Below the pieces are notes generated by a model. The model saw only the letters and a program-made list of their open reading frames with translations. It made no database searches and was not told the DNA's origin. Shown here piece after piece: positions 1 through 9,424 of a DNA stretch of 24,080 nt (within the stretch, counting starts at the first letter, position 1; every line of letters starts with the position of its first letter). A program made the position numbers and the translations under genes. The stretch comes from Monoraphidium neglectum (lineage: Eukaryota; Chlorophyta; Chlorophyceae; Sphaeropleales; Selenastraceae): NCBI RefSeq assembly GCF_000611645.1, contig NW_014013136.1, forward strand, positions 1 through 24,080, read 5' to 3'.

Positions 1-298
1 CCCCCGCCCCCCCCCTTCGCCTGGCAGAGACCGCGCCGCAGCCTCGAGCTGGTGCGCGCCCGCCACGTCCCCGCCTGCTTGTGCGAGCCACGCCGCTACC
101 ATGGCGTCGCGCATCGCGGCCACCACCCACGGGGCCCACAAATGCGTGGCTGTGGGCGTGGTCACTGGCGGTCAAGGGGACACAGTTGTTGATGTTCCCG
201 CCGATCACGTCCTTCAGCATCAGTCTGTTGGATTGTGGGGTTGAGGCCATGATAGCTGATGGACACCTCTTCGCCCGCTGCAACGTCCTGCAGCTCTG
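1..298 (-). pseudogene. SET-domain methyltransferase remnant (partial, frame-broken)
   Basis: Read on the minus strand from about 298 downward, one frame gives DVAAGEEVSISYHGLNP, which resembles the aGEEvfiSYG core of SET domains of the Rubisco/SETD3 methyltransferase type. The expected continuation (SN-x-LML, then GGNINNCVPL, like the family's SN-x-LL...GNpnD-x-vpL) lies in the next frame; one extra C in the CCCC run near 234-237 would explain the shift. A third frame (roughly 170 to 1) then reads as a plausible helical segment (LWAPWVVAAMRDAMVAAWL). The first half of the SET domain is missing: upstream is the 5' end of the divergent gene at 624. So this looks like a decayed fragment, or a real gene end with assembly indels. 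Family assignment is by eye and modest. Confidence 0.4.
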
Positions 299-623
299 AC
301 GTATTGCCACGAAGTGGACGCGCAGATGTGGAGGGAGTCTCAGGACGGTCAGCCGGGGGGGGGGGGGCGTGCTGCAACAGGGCAGCAAGGCATGGCCTTG
401 GACTGGGCACTGTCGCAGTGTCCCGTCAGCTGCCCTCTCAGATCCCAGTGTTGAGGTGTTGTGCATGAAATCGGAGGTGTTCGTTTGTAGTAAACAATGA
501 TATAGGCCTGCTATATTTCGCCTCAGATCGTACGAGCATCTCAGATTCAAGCCCGCAAGCGCGACTCGGGATCGCGGTCGTCTGGGACGTTCCACGACCT
601 TTCTTACAGATAACACAGCAGCG
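299..623. other. Intergenic gap with G-run
   Basis: No gene was recognised between the SET remnant and the plus-strand start at 624. The stretch holds a run of about 11 G at 357-367 and presumably the promoter and 5' UTR of the gene at 624. No TATA box is evident. Confidence 0.4.
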
Positions 624-2089
624 ATGCAGTGCCACAAATTCGCGCGGCAGCAGCAGCTGCGTGGTGGTGCTGCTGCTCCATCCAGGACGCCCGTTGCCCG
701 TATCGCCCGGCAATGCCGCGCAGCGCCAGTGGTGGACAGCACCAAGAATGGCAGCAGTAGCAATGGCACACACACCGGGAGCTGCCCCACGCCTGCGGAG
801 ACCGCCCGCACGATAATCGACATCGTCAACGAGGGCTCCCTGTGCTCCGTATCTGCGGACGGGTCGCCCCTTGGCGCCCCTGTGGCGTACCAGCTTGACA
901 AAGACGGTCAGCCCGTCATCCAGGTCGCAGCAGCATCGCTTGAGGCGGCCAACCTGCAGCGCGACGCGCGAGCGAGTCTGCTGGTTCAGCCAACGGCCTT
1001 TCCAGCGCGCGGCGTGGCATCGGTGGCGCTGCAGGGGAAGGTGCAGCCTCACGAATCAGGGGAGGGCAGCAGCAGCGAGACGGCCGCATTCAAGCTGCAG
1101 ATCGACCAGTGTGTGTATTACGGCGGTCTTGACAACGTGAGAAGGGGGCCGACAGCTGTGCTGGGGCAATGCAACAGGCTCGGTGCTGTTACTGTGCAGG
1201 CGCAGGCGCACAGCCCCTGGCGACCCTGTCTGCATGACTGTCCAATTGTTGGGGTTGTGGCCCCGAGAAACCCGAATCAATGGCGTAATGATTTCCGGGG
1301 TGATCCTGCTGACATGCAATGTCAAAGGGCATGCACAACTGCAGGCGACCCTGTGCATCCCACAAACACATTCCCTGTGCCTGACGGGTGTTATGCAGAG
1401 CGGCGTTGGGCAGGCGTTTAGCGGCGACGAATATCGGGCAGCGGAGCCGGACGCGCTGCGCAAGTTTGCTGTGGAGCTGATCTCTGTGTGGAACTCCGAC
1501 CGCGCCGAGGACATCTACCGCATTGTGTCGGCGCACATGGGGGTGCCGCTGGTTGAGGTGTGCACATCTGGGGGGCGGAAAGCGGCGCGCTAGATGAGCG
1601 ATTGGCATTTGGCGTAGCGGCAGGCATGTGGGCACGCGGTCATGCAGGCAGACAGGGAGCATGTGCGAATGCAAGGTTGCTGTGCACATCACCGCGAATG
1701 TAAGGTCGCTGTGCACCAAAAACTGCAACTGCATGCCAGTTGCTGACAGCACAATTTGAACAGCTTGTTTTCGATTGGCTTTGAAAATTTAAATACCGCA
1801 AGTGTCCCCACCCCCCTTTCTGCTCACACATGCAAAAACACATGCATACATTCACGACTCGCAGATGGCGTATGCGGAACTGCTGTGGCTGGATCGGCTG
1901 GGCATGTACATTCGCAGTGAGGTGGCTGGCCGCACGCCCGAGGTGGTCCGCGTGCCCTTCTACCGACCGGTGCTTGACGAGCGTGACGCGCGCAGCGTCA
2001 TCACCATGGCAGCGCAGCTAGCCTGGGAGAGTGAGCGCACCTATGTGCCACCGCTGCCCGCCATCTTCCAGGATGCGGCCAGCAATTAA
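624..2089 (+). CDS. FMN-binding split-barrel / DUF2470 protein, likely GluTR-binding protein
   Basis: Three exons, 624-1136, 1399-1557 and 1865-2089, all joined in phase 0, give 298 residues. Residues 1-40 are rich in Arg, Ala and Ser and look like a chloroplast transit peptide. From about 55 (CPTPAETARTIIDIVNEGSL) the protein matches the pyridoxamine-phosphate-oxidase-like split barrel (LCSVS..GSPLGAPVAYQLDKDGQPVIQ). Exons 2 and 3 form the C-terminal DUF2470 part: DALRKFAVELISVWNSDRAE, then LLWLDRLGMYIRSE, ending with AWESERTYVPPLPAIFQ. In plants this fold combination is the glutamyl-tRNA reductase binding protein, which ties GluTR to plastid membranes and partitions tetrapyrrole synthesis; related HugZ/HOZ-type proteins share the fold, so that is the main alternative. 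Donors at 1137 and 1558 are GTGAGA and GTGTGC; acceptors are TGCAG and CGCAG. A TGTAA signal follows 39 bases after the stop. Confidence 0.75.
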
Positions 2090-2128
2090 TGCGAGATCCT
2101 TTTCCCTGCGTTTGATGTGAGCAAATGT

Positions 2129-2133
2129 TGTAA
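2129..2133 (+). terminator. Poly(A) signal TGTAA
   Basis: TGTAA lies 39 bases after the stop codon at 2089. It is the usual chlorophyte polyadenylation signal; the 3' end is expected 10-20 bases further on. Confidence 0.55.
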
Positions 2134-2556
2134 GCGTTGTGGTGGCGCTCAGCCCCTCCGTTCTCAAACACAAGGTGGCTTGTTTCTCGTTTCAGTTTTC
2201 TGACGTTTGTGGAAATCTTCTTTATCCAGGCTGGCTAAGAACAGAGATTAGCGCCTGAGTAATATGCCACAATCTGCCTTGGGCAGTGCTGGCGGTGCAA
2301 TTGTGCGGTGAAGTCAGAAGAGTTGTGCTGTCTCAAACTCTTTAGGCAATCGATAATCCAGCAGTTTCAGCACGTGCATTGTGCTGATGAGGTTCAGGCT
2401 GTCTGATGACTCAAAGGGACCCCAGCACGAGCAGTGGACGCCCAACGGACAGTGCAGCGTTGCCCCCGTCCGCCCTGTTCAAAGCTGTCAACCCGCTGAA
2501 GCACCTTCCTCTCCAACAAGCAGCAAAACACGCGGTTAAACTGAGCACGTGCAACC
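2134..2556. other. Intergenic region between split-barrel gene and P2 gene
   Basis: It holds the 3' end of the upstream gene and the promoter/5' UTR of the P2 gene. No further coding exon, TATA box or repeat was recognised. Confidence 0.4.
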
Positions 2557-3501
2557 ATGCGCGTGGTCTCCGCTGTCCTGCTCGTGAGTGCGGTGGCTTG
2601 GGTTGCTTGTGGTGGCGGTCGCTGGCGTCCTTGGGCACCAACAAGTGCTCCACGCAGTAGATTTCGAGCTTAAACGCAGCACTGGGGCCTTGGACGGCGC
2701 TGCTTGGGGCAAGGTGCAAGCATCAATTGTGCTGCCGTCCTTCTCGCAGGCGGTTCTAGGGGGCAAGGCGAACCCGACCGAGGATGATGTGAAGAAGATT
2801 CTTGGTTCTGGTACGTGCCGCTGGGATGATGGTGCAGCCGTGCAGAGCGGAGCCGCCTCACCTTGATCTTATGTTCTGTTGTGCGCAATCAATAAGCATC
2901 CAGTAGCATATATATGACTTGCGCACAGCGCTGCCAGGCGCAGCTCTTGGTTGGGATGCCTGCGTCTGCACTAGCTGTTGCCCACAAGTGGCACGATGTG
3001 CGCTGCGCATGCGTGCAGTGGGTGTCGAGGCTGATGCCGACAGCGTGCAGAGGCTGCTGAAGGAGCTGGAGGGCAAGGACATTGCCGAGCTGATTGCCGC
3101 CGGCCGCGAGAAGCTGCAGTCGGTGCCGTCTGGGGGTGCCGCGGCCGCGGCGCCCGCCGCGGGCGGCGCTGCCCCAGCTGCCAAGAAGGAGGAGGCGAAG
3201 AAGGAGGAACCCTCTGAGGAGGACGAGGTGCGCAGTTCTTTGTGGGGTGCGCGAGAGCGAGGTGGGGGTTGAGATGGTCACGCAGGCTGAGTGGGGTTTG
3301 TAGAGGTGACACCTTGCAGGTTGACATGAGGCAGCCGTGCCCATTGCACCGTCGGCCGCGAGTGCAGGCGGGCATACGGTGCGGGCTGGTGCGGCAGTAC
3401 CATGTGCAGCGGCATCTGCTTTCTGGCCCTGGGTGCCAGCTCTTCATCAACCTGGTTCATTCTTGTCCTCGCAGGACATGGGCTTCTCCCTCTTCGACTG
3501 A
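2557..3501 (+). CDS. RPLP2: 60S acidic ribosomal protein P2
   Basis: Four exons, 2557-2583, 2750-2810, 3019-3227 and 3475-3501, splice to 107 residues, the normal P2 length. The N-terminus [14 protein letters not shown] and [13 protein letters not shown] form the helical dimerisation domain. [20 protein letters not shown] and [19 protein letters not shown] follow, then an Ala/Gly/Pro hinge ([17 protein letters not shown]) and a Lys/Glu-rich linker. The last exon is only nine codons and encodes DMGFSLFD, the universal P-stalk tail that recruits elongation factors and ribosome-inactivating ligands. P1/P2 dimers sit on P0 in the large subunit stalk. Donors are GTGAGT, GTACGT and GTGCGC. The short first and last exons are recognised only because the conserved termini require them; the junctions restore every expected residue. 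TGTAA follows at 3571. Confidence 0.95.
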
Positions 3502-3570
3502 GCTTCCCCGGTGGCGGTACTCCGCGTTGCTTGCACTCACTGCGTCTGCGGCGGCTAGCCTGGTAACAGT

Positions 3571-3575
3571 TGTAA
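3571..3575 (+). terminator. Poly(A) signal TGTAA of the P2 gene
   Basis: TGTAA lies 70 bases after the P2 stop codon. The convergent SLBP gene has its own TGTAA on the other strand at 3810-3814, so the two transcripts probably end within about 250 bases of each other. Confidence 0.55.
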
Positions 3576-3809
3576 GCAACTATCATGGCAGGTCTGTTGG
3601 TCTTCAGCTGTGTTGGGCAGCAGGGCACGGGCAGGGCCGCATGCAAGGCATGCGCTGCGACGTTGTGCGTCGTGGCGTTGGGTGATGTGACGCACGTCAT
3701 ATCACAGTTCCCAAACTGGTCCTGTTCCAGCCACGTGTCAGCAGTATTGCTCTTAGGAGTGGGTTTCAGCAAGCATGCAGGCTAGTGCAGTTGAAAGTTT
3801 CTTGATTGA

Positions 3810-3814
3810 TTACA
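3810..3814 (-). terminator. Poly(A) signal TGTAA of the SLBP gene
   Basis: Plus strand TTACA, so TGTAA on the minus strand, about 205 bases after the SLBP stop codon at 4019-4021. Confidence 0.45.
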
Positions 3815-4018
3815 CCAGCAGCACTCGCATGCAAGAGCACAGCTGGAAAGCCAATCAAACAATATGCGATGGCTTCGCAGTGCAGGGCGGTGAGCCATGA
3901 AAGAAATTTGCAGAGTGTCAGGCGGGCACGACCACTCCTAGCGTCATGATCAGCCATGTATACGGCAGGGAAGGTGGCCCAATAAACCCTCAGCCGGCGG
4001 AATGACGCAGCACCCTGA

Positions 4019-4957
4019 TCAGTCCATCCAGTCCCCGAAGGCATCATCAACCTGGTCCGCCCAGCTCTTGCGCAGCTGTTCACCAGCAATGGCCAAGGGC
4101 GAGCTGGGAGTGAAGCCGCCCTTGTTGTCCTCGGCTGCGCTGGTGTGCTGGGGGTCGTCCAAGCTTGCGGGGATCCCAGACCCTGACTCCTTGGGGGCCT
4201 GCATCGGGAGGGCACCATTCAAAGCGATTCGTCAGCGAACGTGTGACAATCGGTTGTAAATATCAAGTAGCATGGTCCTCGGGGGCCCAGCAACATTGCT
4301 AACGGGCATCAGAGGGAGGTAGGCACACTGTTGAAGGCCTCTAGGACCCTTGTCACCCTCACACCTGGTATTCGTGGCTTGGGCGGCTGCGCTTCAACGC
4401 TGTGTCGTGCGATGCCATGCCAGCACTGTAGCGAGCCATCTGCTCAACCTGCGAGGCGAGGGCACATCATGCGTCGGACATCTCCACAGGACCTTGCGCC
4501 CTAACCTGCATGTGCAAACTCTCAAATCCCCCGCCCCACCACCACGACTGTTGCCTCTCCTTACCTTGTGGCCGGGAGTGCCACTGCTCTGCTGCCGCTT
4601 GGAAGGTGTCAGCCGCTGAGTGCTCCGCGGGGCCTCTGCCTGCGCCGGGCGGTGTGTGCGGTCCTCATTCCCGAACCCGCCCGCGCGCCTGGCGCCCCCA
4701 CCGTCGCTGCTGCTGCTCGTGTCGCCACTCCTGCTGCCGCTGCCACCGCCGCTGATGTCTCTTCGCCTGTGAGCTCTGGCGTGGCGTCCGCTTTCAATGC
4801 GCGGCTCGTAAATGGCAGAAGGCCGCTCCTGCACGCCGCTCCGGCTGTGTCTGCCACCGTGCTGACGGGCTGCTGCATCATGTGCGCTGCTGTGTGGTTG
4901 GCGGGGCGGGCGCTGGTGTTCCTGCTGCCAGGGCTCAGACCGCGGTGTGCACCGCCG

Positions 4958-5035
<78 letters not shown>

Positions 5036-5230
5036 CTGCTGCTGCTGGTGCAGCTGCTGCTGCTGCTGCGGCGGCGGCGGCGGCTGCTGGTACGTATAGC
5101 GCTGCTGCATCTCACGCTGCTTCCCATGCGGCTCGGGCAAGTCATGCCGTCGCCGCTTCTGCCGACCCTCCTCGTCTTTCCGTCCCCAATCATGCTGCTG
5201 CTGCTGTTGCTGCTGCTGCCGTTGCTGCCG

Positions 5231-5299
<69 letters not shown>

Positions 5300-6143
5300 G
5301 TGTGTTTCCGCATGGGGTTGCCGCTGTGGTGGCTCCGGCGCGAGCGGCTGTGGGTGGTCATCCTCACCCTCACCGCCGGCACCCTCCTCATCATACTCGT
5401 GCAGGCTGCGCCTCCATTTGCGCACCTAGATTAAGCATACGGAGAAACGGTAGAAAAGTACAGCAGGTTGAGCGTCGCGCAGCCGTGCTATTGCCTTGCA
5501 TAATTTGCAGGCTGGCGCCTTCTTTGGCAAGCATTTGTGGGCCCCTATGTGCGTGATGCAGGCAAGTAGGGTCGCCGGTCAGAGCCCATGAGGCATGCCT
5601 GACGTGCACAATGCCCGAGGCGGGGGCTCCATCTGCCTGATCCAGGCTGACGCACACGCGACACAGGCTCATATGCTCGTCCCAAAGCGCCCGCGGCTTA
5701 CGATGCCTGCCCAACACCGCTTGCTGGCCTTGAGCGTGATGTCCGGCGTTGAGGGGTGAGCGCCCTTTCCCCTGAGCTTGCGCGTGTGCCTGCGCAGCGT
5801 ACGGTGCGTCGCGGCAGCAGCAGCAGTGGCAGCGATGTTGTTGACCTTTGCAATGCCGCCGCGCACACTCCGATGCGTGGCGGCTCCAACGAATCCGCAA
5901 GCTCCTTCCCATTGCAGCATTGAACCTCTTTTCCACCGCTTGAACCCACCTTGGAACAGCCTTGATGTAGTTCTGGTACGCCTGTGAGTTCTTCCCAAAC
6001 GTGATCTGCTTCTGTCGCTGGGCCAGCCGCGCTGGGTCCGTCTCGATTCCGCCCTCTTCACCCATCTCAGCCTCTAGGGCAGCTTCCGCATCTAGGTCCT
6101 CCTCTGCCTCGAAGTCCAGGAGGAATTGCTCGGTGTGATCCAT
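4019..6143 (-). CDS. SLBP: Histone mRNA stem-loop binding protein (SLBP) with polyglutamine tail
   Basis: Four exons on the minus strand, 6143-5950, 5789-5702, 5425-4565 and 4198-4019, give 440 residues. The acidic N-terminus (1-35) is followed by the SLBP RNA-binding domain at about 36-106: DPARLAQRQKQITFGKN, AYQNYIKAVPR, HPSTPDITLKASKRCW and VRKWRRSLHEYD. These correspond in order to the RQKQI-x-YGKNT, YIKEVPR, TPNK and W-x(3)-LH segments of animal SLBP; here the TPNK position reads TPDI. The domain is split by two introns, and all junction phases agree. The protein binds the stem-loop at the 3' end of replication-dependent histone mRNA and acts in its processing and translation. Two Gln tracts (starting near residues 138 and 210) and a Ser/Gly/Arg-rich stretch follow, ending in an acidic tail with AFGDWMD. 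Animal SLBPs are far shorter. Donors are GTGGGT, GTAAGC and GTAAGG. Confidence 0.9.
4961..5069 (-). repeat. CAG tract, second Gln tract of SLBP
   Basis: Nearly pure CTG on the plus strand (CAG on the coding strand), interrupted by a few GTG units. Read as Gln with a few His in SLBP exon 3. The purity suggests recent expansion and length variation between strains. Confidence 0.85.
5194..5296 (-). repeat. CAG/CAA tract, first Gln tract of SLBP
   Basis: CTG repeats on the plus strand with scattered TTG and CCG, read as Gln with a few Arg on the coding strand. The CAA and CGG interruptions make it less pure than the tract at 4961-5069. Confidence 0.85.
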
Positions 6144-6261
6144 GCTTGCTGTTTGCGATCGCCGCGTCCTTAGCAGTGCAGAGTGCCAAGCGGTGGAACG
6201 TGTGCTTGAGCCAAACGTACACTGACAGCTCCGCGCCTGCGTTTGGACGGAAAACTTCAGC

Positions 6262-6280
6262 GCTCAATTTTGAATTGAGC
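6262..6280. promoter_or_regulatory. Palindrome GCTCAATT-N3-AATTGAGC upstream of SLBP
   Basis: Perfect 8-base arms around TTG, 119-137 bases upstream of the SLBP start codon. A related uninterrupted palindrome occurs at 9124-9137. A regulatory role is inference from position and symmetry only. Confidence 0.3.
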
Positions 6281-7012
6281 CGCTCCCGCTCCCGGTTGCC
6301 GCGTCAACTTTGGCTGACGTCGGTAGATGCATTTGATGAAGATCACCTTATACGCTTTCGCGTGTGTAGAGGCAGACTGCGGCACGGCCCGATTGCGCAC
6401 TGCATGCGAGCAGCCAAGCACATGCCCTCCCAGCTCAGGCAGCTCGCGGCGCTGCACGTTGATGTACCATGCACATATATCGCTGAATAAATATTATTAT
6501 GCGTGGGTGTTTGTCTTGTGCCTGATCCATGCTGTGTATGAACATTTCTCCTCCTGCCCACCCACGGATAGCACAGGGCAGACAGGACCCCCATGGGAGT
6601 GCTGCGAGCAGGCTGCACAGTGCCCGCTGCGCTCACATGCTGCGGTACTCCACCCCTTACATACTATCTCTTCCCTTTTTTTGGTCGCATGTACTAAATG
6701 TGCATTTGTCCCTCCTTTCCCTTGGTGACGGCTGAGTTGTAAGCAGTGCCCAATGCCAGCCAAACCCAAAGCAGCGCTGCGCCAGGTGCATGGGCAGGGC
6801 ACTGCCACTGCGCCGTTGTTTGTCACGCGGAGCGCGTCTTGTCTCAGGTGCAAATGCATGCTGCATCGCCTTACTGTGCCTTCATACGTGTGTCATGGGG
6901 AACCAACAATACGCTCGCAACTGTGCTGTGCAGCTGGTGTGCTGCAGATTTTGGTGGCATACAGTGCACTGTGGATTGCAACACTTGCGCATGCCTTCAG
7001 TTCCAAAGATCT

Positions 7013-7055
7013 TACCAACAGCAAAGCTGTTGCATACCAAGCTTTGCTGTTGGTA
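7013..7055. repeat. 15-bp perfect inverted repeat with 13-base loop
   Basis: Arms 7013-7027 and 7041-7055 are exact reverse complements (TACCAACAGCAAAGC and its complement). It lies in otherwise featureless sequence and could form a hairpin in RNA from either strand, for example in a long 3' UTR of the minus-strand gene ending at 7509. Confidence 0.8.
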
Positions 7056-7508
7056 TACAACTTGCTACGTATAGCCGCAGAACCAACTGTGCAGGCAGTG
7101 CCATATGGGCCAACGGCATGCAAAACCAAGGCAAAGAAACTGCAGCCCAACTATCGACATGCCGGTGCGATACAAAACGTGACGGCTTGAAAGGATGGAA
7201 TCACTTTGAGGGCTATTACCAAACGGAAATTGTGCAATTCCATTGGATTGGGCACACAGGTGCTGGTGGTTTCAATGCTGGTGCGCACGAGGTGGTGTTG
7301 GGTGCACAAAATTGGCATGGTGCTAAAGCAACCTGCACAGAGGTGGCCCACATGCTGTCATGGGTCAAGACTCATAAGCTTGCCGACAACCAGCGACAAA
7401 GGGCCCTGCCGGACTGTCATAAAAAAAAATGACTGCACTAGAAACATCAAAAGCAGACCCCACAGGCGCAGTCACCCCACCTTGCTTGCTTTGTGCACTG
7501 TTCCGTCC

Positions 7509-7951
7509 TTAGTCAGTATGCTCCCAAGAAGCTGTTTCATCGCCATTGCTAGTGTTGGCTGGCTCGTTGCCATAGACAGCAGCCGAGAGGCCAGGCAGCG
7601 CCTCGTTGACGTCGTTGTGCGTCGCGTGCAGCCTCGAACCCACCCCGCGCAGCTCCCCCTCGACGTCCCTCAGCACCTCTGACAGCACATCCACAAGCTG
7701 CCGTTCCAGGGTGCCCCAAGCCGTTGCACCGGTCTCCGCAGTGGCGACGCCAACGCCGCCGCTGGTGCCATCACCGCCACGCAGCACGCCAAGGGTGGCG
7801 TGCGCCTCATGCAGCAGACCCGCCAGCCGGTCCACGTGGTGTCGCGCATCGCCCAGGTCGGCGGCAGCGGAGCGCAGCTGCTGCAGGGAGGCAGCACCAG
7901 CCGCGACCACAACAGGTGGCTCGGTGCGCACAGCTGTGGCTGGGTTGCTGG

Positions 7952-7984
<33 letters not shown>

Positions 7985-8936
7985 TGCTGTTGCTGCTGTT
8001 GCTGCTGTTGCTGCTGTTGCTGCTGTTGCTGCTGTTGCTGCTGTTGCTGCTGTTGCTGCTGCTGCGGCGGCTGCGGCTGGGACTGCTGCTGCTGCTGCGG
8101 CGGCGGCGGGTGCTACTGCTGCGGCTGCTGCTGCTGGTGTTCGCGATGCTGGTGATGGTTTTGCTGCTGCTGTCTGGCGGGACCTGGTCTCCAGCCAGGT
8201 CCTCGACAGCTGCTAGTGGCTTCTGTTCCTGCAGCAGCACCAACATCTCCTGCCCCTGACACTGCATCTCATCAGTGGTGTGATGGTGTTGGTCTCCCAA
8301 AACAACAGGCGGTTGCGCGTCAATAGCTGCAAGTGCTTGCTCTCGCTCCTGCACGCTGTTATGGACAGGAGGCGCTTTGGGGCTTGCAGAACTGCTGTGG
8401 CTCTTGGAGGGGCGCCCGCCACGCCCCCTGGTCGCGCGCTGCTGCGTGCCATTGCACGGCGATGATCCAGCCTTGGGCGTTGCCACCACCTCTCTGTATT
8501 CATCCAGCCTGCATGCAATTGGGCATCAGCGCAATCCCTGTGAGCTGAGGGAGCCAACACACAGCGAGGTCGTGGTGGTGGGGCGCAGGTCTGAGATGTG
8601 ATACCTCACCCCCGATGCACAGAAACTCAAGCGACAACAGGCGCCAACCATGCCTTTGATCCAACTCACAGCGCTGCACTGCCACTGCTGTCGGTCTCGA
8701 GCTGTGGGTGCGGCGCCTTCTTGCCACCCTTCTTTGACCCAGTGCCAAATCCACGAGGTGCACGGGTTGCCGCTGCTCGCAGGCTGCGCCCTCCGGCCGT
8801 CTGTCAAGACAAAACATATACTTTTATTCAGTCGGTCGCATGACAATCATGAAGAACCAATATGGGCTTGCATGTGTTGACAGGGCGGATCATGCATCTA
8901 CAGCGCTCGACTTGCCTGTGCGGAAGCGCGGAGCAT
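7509..8936 (-). CDS. Unknown protein with transit-like N-terminus and Ser/Asn tract
   Basis: Three minus-strand exons are proposed: 8936-8916 (MLRASAQ), 8800-8670 and 8508-7509, giving 383 residues. Exon 1 ends CAG|GCAAGT, a GC-AG intron donor; exon 2 ends at CT|GTGAGT and exon 3 begins after GCATGCAG, restoring a Leu codon and the reading SSGSAALLDEYREVVATPKA. The N-terminus (MLRASAQTAGGRSLRAAATR, then FGTGSKKGGKKAPHPQ) is basic and Ser/Ala-rich, like a chloroplast transit peptide. The middle holds a Ser-rich/Ser-Asn tract encoded by an AGC/AAC repeat. The C-terminal part, about 140 residues, looks helical (LQQLRSAAADLGDARHHVDR, then WGTLERQLVDVLSEVLRDVE). I recognise no family. Exon 3 and its join to exon 2 are well supported; exon 1 is the weakest part. 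No TGTAA occurs near the stop; the nearest is at 6657-6661. Confidence 0.65.
7952..8064 (-). repeat. 9-bp periodic CAG/CAA tract encoding Ser/Asn
   Basis: On the plus strand a short CTG run is followed by about nine copies of a 9-base unit (GCTGCTGTT). In the reading frame of the minus-strand gene it gives repeated Ser-Asn-Ser rather than Gln, because the frame is shifted relative to the CAG triplets. Confidence 0.85.
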
Positions 8937-9424
8937 GTTTTGCGCAAAAATCACGCGTTATATTGTTGCCTGCGCGTAATCCTGCCAATGGTGGAGCTGT
9001 GATCGGGATTTTCTGCTACCGGTACTCTAGAGCGGCCTATCCTGATGGTTAAGAATGCTATTTGGACAACGTTCTATTTCTTGATATCACAGGGTGCTTG
9101 TCATTGTGAGCATAGCGAGGCGATGCTCAATTGAGCAATGTCTAGAGCACTTCCGTTGTGCTACCCGCTCACTAGTGACGTGCAAACGTTGAAAACGGCG
9201 CCAAGCAAGCATCACAAGCATCGCACATGCTGTGATGGCACATCACTGTTCTTTGTCTACTACTGCTGTCGCAGCATCACCCGCAGCGCTACCTGGCTTG
9301 CCCTGACGGGCCTCCTCATCTGGGCCTCCTCATCTGGGAGGCGCGACACGGTCACGTGCTCTCAAGAGCACCCTTGCCTCCCACCTGTTGCGCACCACTC
9401 CCGCCGGGCAGCTTCACACCCACT
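8937..9424. other. Divergent intergenic region
   Basis: It separates the minus-strand start at 8936 from the plus-strand start at 9425 and should hold both promoters. It contains the palindrome at 9124-9137 and a direct duplication of CCTCCTCATCTGGG-like sequence near 9310-9338. No other coding exon was recognised, although an in-frame ATG at 9356 could lengthen the plus-strand gene. Confidence 0.4.
9102..9140. promoter_or_regulatory. Nested palindromes, core TGCTCAATTGAGCA
   Basis: The 14-base perfect palindrome at 9124-9137 sits inside a larger symmetry: CATTG at 9102-9106 pairs with CAATG at 9136-9140, and GAGCAT at 9108-9113 pairs with ATGCTC at 9123-9128. It lies between two divergent genes. 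The GCTCAATT half-site is shared with the palindrome upstream of SLBP. Confidence 0.35.

Larger units (their letters stand above)
6144..7508. other. Gene-poor stretch upstream of SLBP
   Basis: No coding exon with convincing family resemblance was found on either strand. It holds the SLBP promoter side (palindrome at 6262-6280, AT-rich stretch near 6472-6500), a minus-strand TGTAA at 6657-6661 that could end the gene at 7509, a plus-strand TGTAA at 6738-6742 and a strong inverted repeat at 7013-7055. Base composition is visibly less GC-rich than in the flanking genes. The longest open frame (plus, from 6746, about 228 codons) resembles nothing I know and has no splice support. Confidence 0.45.

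Noticed and set aside
438..1052. 204-codon minus-strand open frame
   Set aside because: It is antisense to exon 1 of the split-barrel gene, has no family resemblance and does not supply the missing N-terminal half of the SET remnant.
2895..2905. ATATATAT element as a TATA box
   Set aside because: It lies inside intron 2 of the P2 gene, with no transcription unit starting after it.
4568..5556. Plus-strand Leu-rich and Ala-rich frames across 4.6-5.5 kb
   Set aside because: They are antisense readings of the SLBP Gln tracts; the minus strand carries the conserved SLBP RNA-binding residues.
6746..7432. 228-codon plus-strand open frame
   Set aside because: Amino acid composition (many Cys, His and Trp) looks random, and no family or splice sites were recognised.
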